Source: Acidimicrobiia bacterium (GTDB taxonomy: Bacteria > Actinomycetota > Acidimicrobiia > Spongiisociales > UBA5794). From it: a DNA stretch of 64,000 nucleotides. Below, one piece after another: positions 1 through 8,913 of this stretch. The translations under genes and the position numbers were made by a program. Positions within the stretch are counted from its first letter, which is position 1, and each line of letters opens with the position of its first letter. The notes below the pieces were generated by a model. It made no database searches. It was given only the letters and a program-made list of their open reading frames with translations, and was not told the origin of the DNA. The stretch is from NCBI GenBank assembly GCA_041393965.1, contig JAWKJB010000001.1, positions 372,001 to 436,000 of the forward strand. The letters run 5' to 3'.

Positions 1-650
1 TCGCGCTGTACGGCAACATGACGGCGAGGGAGCTCCTGCGCTACTTCTCGAATCTCCGGAGGATCGATAGGAAGGACCGCGTCGCAGCGCTCGCGAAGCG
101 GTTGGACCTGGACCTCGACCGGAAGATGAAGGACTACTCCACAGGCAGCCGTCAGAAAGTCGGGCTCGTCAACGCCTTCATGCATGATCCCGAGCTCCTG
201 ATCCTCGACGAGCCGACCGCCGGACTCGACCCGCTGATGCAACAGGAGTTTCAAGCGCTCGTTGCCGACACGAGAGAACGCGGGAAGACCATGTTTCTCT
301 CCTCGCACATCCTGTCCGAGATCGACCGGGTCGCCGATCGTGCCGGAATCGTCAGACAGGGTCGCCTCGTGGCGGTCGACACCATCGAGGCCTTCAAGTC
401 GAAGGCACACGCGACGGTGTCCCTGCGTTTCGCTGCTCCCGTTCCACGGGAGGAGTTCCTTGCCTGTGACCGGGTCGTGAGTGTCGACGCGAGGGATCAC
501 GGAACGGTTCTCGTGGTCACCGTCGCAGGCTCGGTGGATGCCGTCGTCAAAGCGGCCGCCCGGCACCGCGTCGAGTCGATCTCGAGCCGCGACGGCGAAC
601 TCGAAGAGGTGTTCCTCTCGTATTACACGGGTACCCTCGATGTTCCATAG
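1..650 (+). CDS. ABC transporter ATP-binding protein, 5' end cut by window edge
   Basis: C-terminal about 215 residues of an ABC-type ATPase. The reading frame is open to the window edge, so the true start and the Walker A motif lie upstream. Visible are the YGNMTARE segment after the Q-loop region, an ABC signature variant (YSTGSRQKVG), Walker B (LLILDEPTAGLDP) and the switch histidine (LSSHILSE). The layout matches ATPases of ABC-2 type drug or bacteriocin exporters, which power a membrane permease at the cytoplasmic face. The stop codon overlaps the start of the permease gene, so the two form one transport unit. The substrate cannot be told from sequence. Confidence 0.93.
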   Translation, partial: ALYGNMTARELLRYFSNLRRIDRKDRVAALAKRLDLDLDRKMKDYSTGSRQKVGLVNAFMHDPELLILDEPTAGLDPLMQQEFQALVADTRERGKTMFLSSHILSEIDRVADRAGIVRQGRLVAVDTIEAFKSKAHATVSLRFAAPVPREEFLACDRVVSVDARDHGTVLVVTVAGSVDAVVKAAARHRVESISSRDGELEEVFLSYYTGTLDVP

Positions 651-2313
651 TGTCTTCACGAAGGCCATCTGGGACCGCCGGGTTTCGCTCGCGGGCTGGA
701 CACTGGGCACGGCGGCCATCACGCTTGTGGTCGTCGCCGTCTACCCACTCCTCGCGGCGTCCCCCGACATGCAGGACATCATCTCGGACCTGCCACCCGG
801 GGTGCTGGGCGTGTTGGGATTCGATCCAGAAACCTTCCTGACCGGTGCCGGTTTCCTCCAAGGCGAGCTGTACTCCCTCATCGGGCCGGTGATGGTGATC
901 GGATTGGGTGCAAGCGCCGCGGCTGGCGCGACCGCACGCGAGGAACAGGAAGGGACGATGGACACGCTGCTCGCCATGCCCATCTCGCGGACCTCGATCC
1001 TGCTTCACAAATCGTCGGTTGTGGCCCTCTCTGTCGCCGTTGTTCCAGCCACGATGGGTCTCGTGATGGTCGCGACGAACCCCCTCTTCGACCTCGAGCT
1101 CGGCATCCGTGGGATCGTCGCCGCCAACCTGGGGCTTGCTGGCCTCGGCCTCGTCTTCGCAGGCTTCGCACTTGCCGTCGGTGCCTTCTCCGGGTCGGTT
1201 CCGATGACGACAGGAACCACGCTCCTCGTGGCGGTGGCGGCCTGGTTTGCGAGTGCCTTTCGCGGGATCTTCGGCTGGCTCGATGTGCCTGCCAAGGTCA
1301 GCCCCTTTTCGTGGTACTCGGACAACCTGCCACTCCTCAACGGTGTCCCGGTGTCGTTCGTGTGGCTCGTCGCTGTCACGGCCGGCTTCGTGGTGAGCGC
1401 GGTGATGCTCTTTCAGCGCCGAGACATCGCCACCGCACTCACGCTGTTGCCGCGCCGCTCATCGGTCGGTGCGAGGCAAGCCACCCGGTCCCCGCGCAGC
1501 GCGTGGCTCCTCTCATCGGTGTTCGGGAAGACGATCTGGGACCGGCGGCGTTCGTTGTGGACATGGGCGTTCGGCCTCAGCGCCTTGCTCGTGCTCACCA
1601 TCGCGGCCTGGCCCGTCATCGCCGCCGATGCCGACGCCATGCAAGGTCTGATCACCGCGATGCCCAAGGAGCTGTTCGCGCTCCTCGGCATCACAGACCC
1701 CGCGCTTGTCGCGACCCCTGAAGGGTTCGTTTCGAGCCGCGCCTACCAGACGATCGGTCCCGTCGTGATGATCCTGTTCTGCGTCGGCACCGTGGCGTCG
1801 ATCGTCGTCAGGGAGGAACGATCCGGAACCCTCGACTTGGTGCTGTCGCATCCCCTCCGGCGTTCCAGAGTCCTGTACGGCAAGGCCCTCGCCATCGCTG
1901 TGATGGCGTTCGTGATCGGCGTCGTGCTGATGGTGTCCGGTCTCGTTGGCAGCGCCCTGTGGAACATGGGCCTCTCGCCCGTCCATGTCCTTGCCGCCAA
2001 CGCAGGTCTCGTGTTGCTCGCCCTCTTCTTCGGAGGGCTCAGTTTGGCCGTGTGGAGCCTTCTTCCGTCCGGTGGCTCCGCCGGAGGGATCACCGCGGGG
2101 ATTGCCGTCGGGGCGTTTCTCCTCAACGGCCTCGGCTCCCTCGTCGATGTCCTCGAACCCTTCCGGCCCCTCTCGCCGTTCTTTTGGTATCTCGGCGACA
2201 TGCCACCGCTCGCCCACGGCTTCTCATTCGGCTACCTGGTGCTCGGTATCGGCGCGTCGGTTGCCGTCGTGGTGGCGGCCCTGCGGTTCGAACGGAGGGA
2301 TCTCGCCGTGTGA
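640..2313 (+). CDS. ABC-2 type permease with two tandem homologous halves
   Basis: 557-residue multi-pass membrane protein that should form the pore for the ATPase ahead of it. The start at 640 lies inside the end of the ATPase gene, giving an 11-nt overlap and translational coupling. The two halves repeat: residues about 1-270 begin SVFTKAIWDRRVSL and residues about 290-557 begin SVFGKTIWDRRRSL. Each half then has a hydrophobic segment, an extracellular stretch with a GVLGVLGF or LFALLGI motif, and a REEQEGTMD or REERSGTLD loop. Most ABC-2 permeases are single units of 250-400 residues that dimerise, so this looks like a fused duplicate covering both half-transporters. Confidence 0.88.
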   Translation: MFHSVFTKAIWDRRVSLAGWTLGTAAITLVVVAVYPLLAASPDMQDIISDLPPGVLGVLGFDPETFLTGAGFLQGELYSLIGPVMVIGLGASAAAGATAREEQEGTMDTLLAMPISRTSILLHKSSVVALSVAVVPATMGLVMVATNPLFDLELGIRGIVAANLGLAGLGLVFAGFALAVGAFSGSVPMTTGTTLLVAVAAWFASAFRGIFGWLDVPAKVSPFSWYSDNLPLLNGVPVSFVWLVAVTAGFVVSAVMLFQRRDIATALTLLPRRSSVGARQATRSPRSAWLLSSVFGKTIWDRRRSLWTWAFGLSALLVLTIAAWPVIAADADAMQGLITAMPKELFALLGITDPALVATPEGFVSSRAYQTIGPVVMILFCVGTVASIVVREERSGTLDLVLSHPLRRSRVLYGKALAIAVMAFVIGVVLMVSGLVGSALWNMGLSPVHVLAANAGLVLLALFFGGLSLAVWSLLPSGGSAGGITAGIAVGAFLLNGLGSLVDVLEPFRPLSPFFWYLGDMPPLAHGFSFGYLVLGIGASVAVVVAALRFERRDLAV

Positions 2314-2346
2314 CACCGCCGGGATCTCTCCGAAGAGCTCGACCCG

Positions 2347-3579
2347 TCAGTCCCGCGTCATGATCTCGGAGAGTCCGTCGGTGAAGTCGGTTCGGCCGGA
2401 GAGGAGATCCGACCCGTGGGTGATGACATCGGCGCCGAACTTCTTGCGGAGGTCGTCGACGGACCTATCGAGCGACTCGAACTCGAGGTCACGCGGTGAC
2501 CCTCCAGCGCCGTCGTCATCGCGCACCGCGAAGGCAAGCTGGGTCGGCTCGCCCGCTGCAATCCCCGAGACCGCAACGCTCACGAGCGTCGTCTCGTGGT
2601 TGGGATGCTTGGCAAGGACCCGTTCGAGCATGCTGGTCGCGACGGTCACGATGGAGCCGTTCGACGCCGTCGGGATCGGAAGGGTTGTGGAGCGTGTCAC
2701 CGAGGTCAGGTCCCCGAAGCGAATCCTCACCGTGACCGTACGAGCCGACATGTCCTTGGCCCGCAGCCTGGTGGTCACACGGTCGGTGAGCCTTCCGAGG
2801 ACGGGAGTCAGCTCGTCGAGCGTTCGGATCCGAGCCCGCATCGCGGACTGAGCACTCATCGACTTCGCTGCCCGCCCGGTAGCCACGGGCCTCGGATCCC
2901 GGCAATGGGCGAGTGCGGACAGGTGGGACGCGTGGGATCTACCGAGCGCGACCACCATCGCCTCAAGGGGAGTCGACGCGATGTCGCCGACGGTCACGAT
3001 GCCGAGCTCGTTGAGCTTGCGCCTCGTCACGGGCCCGACCCCCCACAGGTACGACACGGGCAGCGGATGCAAGAAGTCGAGTTCGTCGCCGGGTTCCACC
3101 ACGATCAGCCCATTCGGCTTGGCGACTTGACTCGCGATCTTGGAGAGGAACTTGCGGGTGGTTGCACCGATCGAGACGGCCAGTCCGGTCTCGGCGGCGA
3201 CCTCGGCCCTGATCGAGCGGGCGATGTCGGCTGGTGATCCGAACAGGTGCGTTGCGCCTGTCACATCGAGGAACGCTTCATCGATCGAGAGGCGTTCGAC
3301 GATCGGTGTGTACGACTCGAAGATGGCGAACACTTTGCGCGAGAACGCGGTATACGCGCCGAAGGTCCCGTCGACGACCACGAGCTGCGGGCAGAGACTT
3401 CGCGCCTCACGGACCGGCATCCCGCCCCTTACTCCGAACGATCGGGCCTCGTAGCTGCATGACAGCACGACGCCTGCCCCAACCGCCATCGGCTTCCCGG
3501 CAAGGGATGGGTCCTCGAGGATCGCGACCGCCGCGTAGAACGCATCGAGATCCGCGTGGAGAATGCCCGGGATGTTCAC
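2347..3579 (-). CDS. dinB: DNA polymerase IV (Y-family translesion polymerase)
   Basis: 410-residue Y-family polymerase that copies past damaged bases with low fidelity. The palm motifs are clear: HADLDAFYA (metal ligand Asp10) and LSIDEAFLDV (Asp100 and Glu101). The SYEARSFGV motif of the fingers follows, and a helix-hairpin-helix thumb (GVGPVTRRKL) near residue 180. The C-terminal little-finger region is present, so the protein is full length. No canonical beta-clamp peptide was identified at the C-terminus. The start is GTG at 3579. It converges on the ABC permease with a 33-nt gap and no SOS box was recognised upstream. Confidence 0.95.
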   Translation of the reverse strand: MNIPGILHADLDAFYAAVAILEDPSLAGKPMAVGAGVVLSCSYEARSFGVRGGMPVREARSLCPQLVVVDGTFGAYTAFSRKVFAIFESYTPIVERLSIDEAFLDVTGATHLFGSPADIARSIRAEVAAETGLAVSIGATTRKFLSKIASQVAKPNGLIVVEPGDELDFLHPLPVSYLWGVGPVTRRKLNELGIVTVGDIASTPLEAMVVALGRSHASHLSALAHCRDPRPVATGRAAKSMSAQSAMRARIRTLDELTPVLGRLTDRVTTRLRAKDMSARTVTVRIRFGDLTSVTRSTTLPIPTASNGSIVTVATSMLERVLAKHPNHETTLVSVAVSGIAAGEPTQLAFAVRDDDGAGGSPRDLEFESLDRSVDDLRKKFGADVITHGSDLLSGRTDFTDGLSEIMTRD

Positions 3580-3620
3580 GCTGCCATCGTGTCACACCAC
3601 GACGACAGAATCGACCGCCG

Positions 3621-4775
3621 TCACCCGATCGCCGCAGCGACGCGACGCCCGATGGCGACATGGCCGCTCCGGTCAGGATGTGGCCAGCCACCCCAGTCCT
3701 GGATCGCGACCGAGTCCCGTTCGATGTCGATCCAAGTCACCGAGTCCCCGAGGCCCGCGCCAAGAGCGTCATCGAGCAGCTTCATGGCATCAGCCATCTC
3801 GTGGTCGCATTCCGCTCCGATCGGCGTCCACCCCGGAGCCAAGCGGGAGTCGATGATGGTGTAGTAGCTGGTCCAGTACAGATCGGCGTTGGTTCGTGCG
3901 GCGAGGGTCCCCGTGATCAGCGAGGTGGCGGAACCGATCGACGCCGTGCGGCTCGGCAGGTCCCATCGCTCCGTCACTGCCTTCCTGCACGCCCGCTGAT
4001 CCCCGCGTTCGAACAGCGAAAAGGCGGTGTCCTTCGTGAGGTTGGCGACGACCTCGGACCAATTCGTCGAGTTGATTCCCGCGGTGATCACAACGGTGTT
4101 CCAAGTCGCCGGATCAGCGAGGGCAACGATCTCTTCCACCTGACTCTGATGCTCGTCGCCACAGCTGTCCGATCCTCCGCTCCACATCGAATGCACACCG
4201 GCCCCTGCCCACGCGACATTGTGATAGCTGGGTGCCCACGCCGCGGGAAGCCGTTCCGCGAGGTCGCTCGCGAGGGTGGCACCGTATGCGAAAGCGGCAT
4301 CTCGGCACACACCGCGAGAGGTGAACCACTGCCGCGAGTATCCCGACGCGATCGAATCCCCGGCCACGATGACCCGGGGCGCCGGGGGCGTGACGAGGTC
4401 CGCGGCGACGAACCAACGGGACCGAAGCCCGTTGGCGCCGACGGCGCGCACCTCGAGGACATGGCGCTGTTCTGGGACGGTTGGCGCGAAGCTCACCACG
4501 GGAACAACTGCGTCCGTCGTATGGACCGCACCGACCGTGGCACGGATCCAGCGGTACTCGTATGCGACCACGGAGTCGGATGCCCATGCGGTGATGTCGA
4601 GGTCGGTTTCGAGGATCTCGTTGTGCCGTTGCGGCAGCCGCAGGGACGCCGACCACACCATGGGGGCGGAATCGCTGTCGTTCACATGGAAGGCGTCCGC
4701 AGGTGTCACGGCGGCTTGCAGCCCGAACACGAGGGTCACGGCGACGAACGCGAGGATGGCTGATCGGCGGGTCAT
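3621..4775 (-). CDS. secreted SGNH/GDSL-type hydrolase
   Basis: 384 residues with an N-terminal signal peptide (MTRRSAILAF, hydrophobic to about residue 28). A beta-rich domain of about 100 residues follows, similar in feel to a fibronectin-type module, then an SGNH hydrolase domain. Catalytic landmarks are GDSIASGY (Ser141), an AGINSTNW block with the Asn-type oxyanion residue, and HPDRSGH near residue 370 giving the Asp and His of the triad. Such enzymes cleave esters or acyl groups outside the cell. The natural substrate is unknown. It stands alone between dinB and an acyl-CoA synthetase gene. Confidence 0.85.
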   Translation of the reverse strand: MTRRSAILAFVAVTLVFGLQAAVTPADAFHVNDSDSAPMVWSASLRLPQRHNEILETDLDITAWASDSVVAYEYRWIRATVGAVHTTDAVVPVVSFAPTVPEQRHVLEVRAVGANGLRSRWFVAADLVTPPAPRVIVAGDSIASGYSRQWFTSRGVCRDAAFAYGATLASDLAERLPAAWAPSYHNVAWAGAGVHSMWSGGSDSCGDEHQSQVEEIVALADPATWNTVVITAGINSTNWSEVVANLTKDTAFSLFERGDQRACRKAVTERWDLPSRTASIGSATSLITGTLAARTNADLYWTSYYTIIDSRLAPGWTPIGAECDHEMADAMKLLDDALGAGLGDSVTWIDIERDSVAIQDWGGWPHPDRSGHVAIGRRVAAAIG

Positions 4776-4830
4776 GTGACGAGGAGGCTAGGGACACAAC
4801 CCGTATGTCGACACGACGACGGCCGGCCCC

Positions 4831-6615
4831 TCAGCGGTAGATCTCGTCGATCACCGCCGCGTGGAGGCTCGCCACCACGGACCGCCTGACCTTGAGCGTG
4901 GGGGTGAGCTCACCGCGTTCGATCGAGAAATCCTCGGGGAGGATGCGGTAGGTCTTGATGGCCTCGGCTTTCGACACCGCCTTGTTCGCATCCGCAACCG
5001 CCCGGTCGATCTCGTCCCGCATCCTGTCGTTCGCTGCAAGCATCTCCGGAGACAGGTCGTCGACACCGTTCGCCCTTGCCCATACAGGAATCGCCTCCTG
5101 ATCGAGGGTCACGAGCGCGGCAATGAACGGTCGTCCGTCGCCGATCACGACCACCTCACTGATCAGCGGGTGGGATCGCATGCGGTCCTCGAGGACGGCC
5201 GGCGCGACATTCTTCCCCGCAGCCGTGACGATGATCTCCTTCTTGCGGCCGGTGATCGACAGAAAGCCGTCAGCGTCGAGGGCCCCGAGGTCACCGCTGG
5301 CGAACCAGCCGTCGCTGAGCACCTCCCTCGTCGCCGTCTCGTTGTTCCAATAGCCTCGGAACACCTGCCCACCCTTGATCAGGATCTCACCATCGTCGGC
5401 GATCCGGATCGATCCACCCTGGATCGGCCGCCCCACGGTCCCGATCCTGATCGCGTCCGGACGGTTGACGGTCGCCCCCGCAGTCGTTTCGGTCAGCCCG
5501 TAGCCCTCGAGTGGAACGATCCCGATTCCCCGGAAGAAATGGCCGAGTCGCTCACCGAGGGGCGCCCCGCCCGAGATCGCGTAGGTGACCTCACCCCCGA
5601 ACGCGGCCCTGAGCTTGCGGTACACGAGACGATCGAACAGGGCATGTGCAACCTTCGTGCGTGTCGCCACCTTGCCGCGCTCGATGCCTTGGGAGTACGC
5701 GATGGCGGTGGCGGCGGCGCGGTCGAAGATCTTGCCCTTCCCGGCGGTGTCGGCCTTTTGCTTTGCCCCGTTGTAGATCTTCTCGAAGACCCTCGGAACC
5801 GAGAACACCCAGGTCGGCTTGAACATGGCAAGCTCGTCGAGGAGCTGTGGAATCCCCGTCGAGTACGCAATCGTGACGCCGTTCGAGACACACACCGATT
5901 GCACGGCCCTCGCAAAGATGTGGGCAAGCGGAAGGAACATGAGGGTCCGGTTGTGGGACTCGACGAGACTGGCGAGGGATCCGTCGAGTTGCTTGAGGTT
6001 CCACGCGAAGTTGTAGTGGGTGAGTGCGCAGCCTTTCGGCTTGCCGGTGGTTCCAGAGGTGTAGACGAGCGTTGCGAGGTCGCTGTGAGCAATCGAGGCG
6101 ACGCGGCGCAACACCTCGTGGCGGAGGTCGTCGGTTGCGGCACCGCGCAGGTTCGCGATCGCGTCCTCCTCGATGACATGAACCTCCCGACAGGCAGGGA
6201 GCGCCTCGGCGACGGAATCGAAAACAGTCTTTGTGTCGGCATCCTCGGTGATGATCGCCACCGAACCCGAGTCGGCAACGATCCACTGCACTTGCTCGGC
6301 AGACGATGTCTCGTAGATCGTGGTCGTCGCGGCGCCCGCAGCCCAGATCGCGTAGTCGAAGTAGGTGAATTCGATGCGTGTGGCCGAATGGAGGGCGACC
6401 CGGTCACCCTTCTGGATGCCGGAAGCGACAAGGCCGGCGGCGAGATCCACAACGGTCTCCCACAACTCTTGCGTCGACACGGCAACGAACCGGTCACCGT
6501 CCCGGTAAGCGAGTGCAGGATGATCGGGAGCATCCTTGGCTCGGCGTTGAAGCAGCGTCACTGCGTTCGTCTCGGCAGGAACCGGCTGTTCCCCTGGCGT
6601 GGTGTATGTCTGCAT
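4831..6615 (-). CDS. long-chain fatty-acid--CoA ligase (FadD15-like)
   Basis: 594-residue member of the AMP-forming acyl-CoA synthetase family, which activates fatty acids to acyl-CoA through an acyl-adenylate. Motifs present are the P-loop YTSGTTGKPKG near residue 190, the gate region VFSVPRVFEKIYNG, GYGLTET, SGDLG and the C-terminal GRKKEIIVTAAGKN with the catalytic-domain lysine region. Length and the VFEKIY segment match the bacterial long-chain (FadD15 / FACL) branch rather than short-chain ligases. It is monocistronic as far as the flanks show. Confidence 0.92.
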   Translation of the reverse strand: MQTYTTPGEQPVPAETNAVTLLQRRAKDAPDHPALAYRDGDRFVAVSTQELWETVVDLAAGLVASGIQKGDRVALHSATRIEFTYFDYAIWAAGAATTTIYETSSAEQVQWIVADSGSVAIITEDADTKTVFDSVAEALPACREVHVIEEDAIANLRGAATDDLRHEVLRRVASIAHSDLATLVYTSGTTGKPKGCALTHYNFAWNLKQLDGSLASLVESHNRTLMFLPLAHIFARAVQSVCVSNGVTIAYSTGIPQLLDELAMFKPTWVFSVPRVFEKIYNGAKQKADTAGKGKIFDRAAATAIAYSQGIERGKVATRTKVAHALFDRLVYRKLRAAFGGEVTYAISGGAPLGERLGHFFRGIGIVPLEGYGLTETTAGATVNRPDAIRIGTVGRPIQGGSIRIADDGEILIKGGQVFRGYWNNETATREVLSDGWFASGDLGALDADGFLSITGRKKEIIVTAAGKNVAPAVLEDRMRSHPLISEVVVIGDGRPFIAALVTLDQEAIPVWARANGVDDLSPEMLAANDRMRDEIDRAVADANKAVSKAEAIKTYRILPEDFSIERGELTPTLKVRRSVVASLHAAVIDEIYR

Positions 6616-6672
6616 CGGCCTTGCGATGCTACCGCGCGCTCGGCTGCCGCTGCGTCGCGCCGACGACTCGGG

Positions 6673-7593
6673 TCAAGCAGGGACGAGTTCGGCGGTGTCG
6701 TCGGCCTCCGACTCGATCGGCACAAACGGCAACGGTCGGCGGCGACGCCATGCGAGCGCCGCACCGATCGTGCCGATGAGGGCAGCCAGCGCGGCCATGG
6801 CAAGGAAGACATGTCCGTTGGAGCCAAGCACAACGGATCCACCGCTCGCGATCGGTGACCTTCCTCCGTGCGGATCGAGCGCCCATGCGCCGAGCCTGAA
6901 CAACACGGCGAACGACAACGCCGACAGGAGAACCCGAATCGAAAGGGTACGAACCATGGCGAAGCGTTCTTCGGCAAGGGCGACAGCGAGCCCACCGGAG
7001 GCAACCATCACAAGAAGGGCAAGGACGACGACGCGCGTCACGAGGGCTCTGGCATCCTGCACGGCCGCTGCTACTCCGGCAAGACCGTCGGTCCCGAGTT
7101 CGATCGCTGAAGCGTCGTTGAGCGCTGCGGCAAGCGCCTCCGCGTCGACGGGCAGCTGTTGGCGTTCAAGTTGTTCGACGACGACCGGAACGATCGGGGC
7201 GACAAGTCGCTCGGCGTCGATGACCACCCGTTCATCGCCGGTCGCGAAGAGCGCGCCGACGAACGCCTCGACGGCATCATCGATCGCCGCCGCTACTTCG
7301 GGACGATCGCTCACCGCGTCAACGGCCTCGTTCACCTGTCCTGAGTCGAGATCCTGCGACGCCGTCACGGCCCCCGTGATCCAGCCGCGGATGCGTTCCC
7401 GTGCGAGGTCTGCGTCGACAACCACCCGCGTGGCATCGGCAACGGTCTGTCGATCGACGACAACCGACCGTCCCCACAGCCCGACCAGCAGCATCGACAC
7501 GGACAGGCCGAAGACCCACATCGCTATCGAAAGGACTCCGCGCCTCGTGGAGTCCCTCACGGTTCGACCCGTGGTGGAGGGTGATCGATTCAC
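6673..7593 (-). CDS. four-helix integral membrane protein, function unknown
   Basis: 306 residues. A first hydrophobic segment lies near residues 22-45. A long hydrophilic, Asp/Glu/Val-rich stretch (about residues 50-190) follows, then three hydrophobic helices (about 190-215, 225-250 and 258-280) and a charged tail. The loop after helix 1 is probably extracellular and contains repeated VVDA or AVDA heptad-like pieces that could form helices. I recognise no enzymatic motif. It is followed head-to-head by a very small membrane protein gene at 7614, with only 20 nt between the two start codons. Confidence 0.7.
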   Translation of the reverse strand: MNRSPSTTGRTVRDSTRRGVLSIAMWVFGLSVSMLLVGLWGRSVVVDRQTVADATRVVVDADLARERIRGWITGAVTASQDLDSGQVNEAVDAVSDRPEVAAAIDDAVEAFVGALFATGDERVVIDAERLVAPIVPVVVEQLERQQLPVDAEALAAALNDASAIELGTDGLAGVAAAVQDARALVTRVVVLALLVMVASGGLAVALAEERFAMVRTLSIRVLLSALSFAVLFRLGAWALDPHGGRSPIASGGSVVLGSNGHVFLAMAALAALIGTIGAALAWRRRRPLPFVPIESEADDTAELVPA

Positions 7594-7613
7594 GGGATGG
7601 AAGGCTACGAGCG

Positions 7614-7865
7614 ATGCGCTATATGCGAGTCAAAATGTACCTTCAGCCGGTGGAAGAGATCCTGGACCTCAGCCTGCTGATCAAGCAGCTCGCCCTCGCG
7701 CTCGGACTCGCGATGCTGATCGGGAACCTGTACGCGGTCTACAAGCACCGCAGGGGGGACAAGCCGAAGAACGAGGAAGGGGAGTTCCGTGCGGGAAGGG
7801 CATGGTGGCTCATCGCTGTCGGTGCCGTGATCACTCTCTGGGGCGGTATCAGCCTGATCGCTTGA
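7614..7865 (+). CDS. small two-helix membrane protein, unknown
   Basis: 83 residues. Two hydrophobic segments (about residues 18-38 and 60-80) are separated by a basic linker with YKHRRGDKPKN. ATG at 7614 is preceded by GGAAGG about ten bases upstream. Later in-frame ATGs at 7623 and 7635 are also possible, and the 7635 start would give a protein beginning MYLQPVEE. It is divergent from the four-helix membrane protein gene. No family recognised. Confidence 0.6.
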   Translation: MRYMRVKMYLQPVEEILDLSLLIKQLALALGLAMLIGNLYAVYKHRRGDKPKNEEGEFRAGRAWWLIAVGAVITLWGGISLIA

Positions 7866-7895
7866 ACACGATCCGGTCCCGGTCGGCGTTTCGGG

Positions 7896-8825
7896 TCAGT
7901 CCGCGGCCGTGAGATCGTATCCGTAACGGTCATCGAGCCCGAGTTGCTTCGCGGCTCGCAGGCCGACTGCCAGCCGGTCCTTGTCGATGAATTGCAACGG
8001 TCGGCGCATCGGCCCGGACGGCATGCCGACCGCATGCAGGAAGGACTTGACCGGCACCGGATTCACCCGCGAGTAGACATACTCGAGCATCGGGAGGTTC
8101 TCGAGGTAGAGGGACTGGAACTCGAGTGCGGTGTCCGGTGTCGTCCATGGCCTCGACATCGCTGCCATCTCCTCTGGCAGGATGTTGCCGGTCATGTTGG
8201 CAAGGCCGTGACCCCCGAGCGCCATCGTCGGGACCACGAGCCCGAGGTTCGGATTGCAGCAGCACATCAACGAGATCCCCGTGGCCGCCCGAGCCATCTG
8301 AGCGACCTGACCGACCCGATCGGTCGACTCCTTGAGCACCTTGATGTTCGGATGCGCAGCGAGCCGCACAAGGTCCTCGGTGTGCAGATCGGTGCGCACC
8401 CTCGGGGGGTTGTTGTAGATCCCGATCGGAATGGCTGAAGCGTCTGCGACATCGAGCAAGAACTGGGTGATCTCGGCCCGAGACGCAGTGATATAGGCAG
8501 GTGCCGCAAGGATCGCGCCGTCGGCACCGCAGCTGGCGGCCTGGGCAACATAGGCAATCGAGGCTTCCGTCGTCGCTCCGGTACACCCGTACCAGAGCTC
8601 CACTGCCTCCGGCCGGAAGGCCACGGTGCGCTCGACGATCTGGTGGCGTTCTGATTCGGAGAGCATCGACACCTCACCGCTCGAACCCATCAGCAGCAGA
8701 GCGCTCGTACCGTGGGCAGCCTGGAAGTCGATCAGTGCCCGGAACCCCTCGAAGTCGATCGAGTAGTCGTCGTTCATCGGCGTGATCAACGCCACGAACG
8801 ATCCGGTGAGTGGCGCGTCGGTCAC
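7896..8825 (-). CDS. DapA-family (dihydrodipicolinate synthase-like) aldolase or deaminase
   Basis: 309-residue class I aldolase-fold enzyme. GTG at 8825 is chosen because AGGAGG lies a few bases upstream. Schiff-base Lys165 sits in IKVLKEST, the catalytic Tyr137 is in YNNPPRV, and the oxyanion or carboxylate-binding GSSGE motif is at residues 48-51 (GTTGE in true DapA). The family includes lysine-biosynthetic DapA, N-acetylneuraminate lyase, 2-keto-3-deoxy sugar-acid lyases and hydroxyproline-pathway deaminases. Placement beside an MFS carrier, a FAD oxidoreductase and an aldehyde dehydrogenase suggests a catabolic lyase or deaminase rather than lysine synthesis. The exact substrate is open. 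Confidence 0.85.
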   Translation of the reverse strand: MTDAPLTGSFVALITPMNDDYSIDFEGFRALIDFQAAHGTSALLLMGSSGEVSMLSESERHQIVERTVAFRPEAVELWYGCTGATTEASIAYVAQAASCGADGAILAAPAYITASRAEITQFLLDVADASAIPIGIYNNPPRVRTDLHTEDLVRLAAHPNIKVLKESTDRVGQVAQMARAATGISLMCCCNPNLGLVVPTMALGGHGLANMTGNILPEEMAAMSRPWTTPDTALEFQSLYLENLPMLEYVYSRVNPVPVKSFLHAVGMPSGPMRRPLQFIDKDRLAVGLRAAKQLGLDDRYGYDLTAAD

Positions 8826-8913
8826 GGGGTTCCTCCTTCGTTGTGGCCCATGGCGGGGTCCTTTCCTGTCTACTGACACCTTATGCCGGTTGTGTCGTGG
8901 CATCGTCTGATTC

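Noticed and set aside
4861..6858. A 665-codon open frame opposite the acyl-CoA synthetase gene
   Set aside because: It overlaps a well-conserved gene in the antisense direction and has a low-complexity Arg-rich composition. It is a shadow of high-GC coding sequence.
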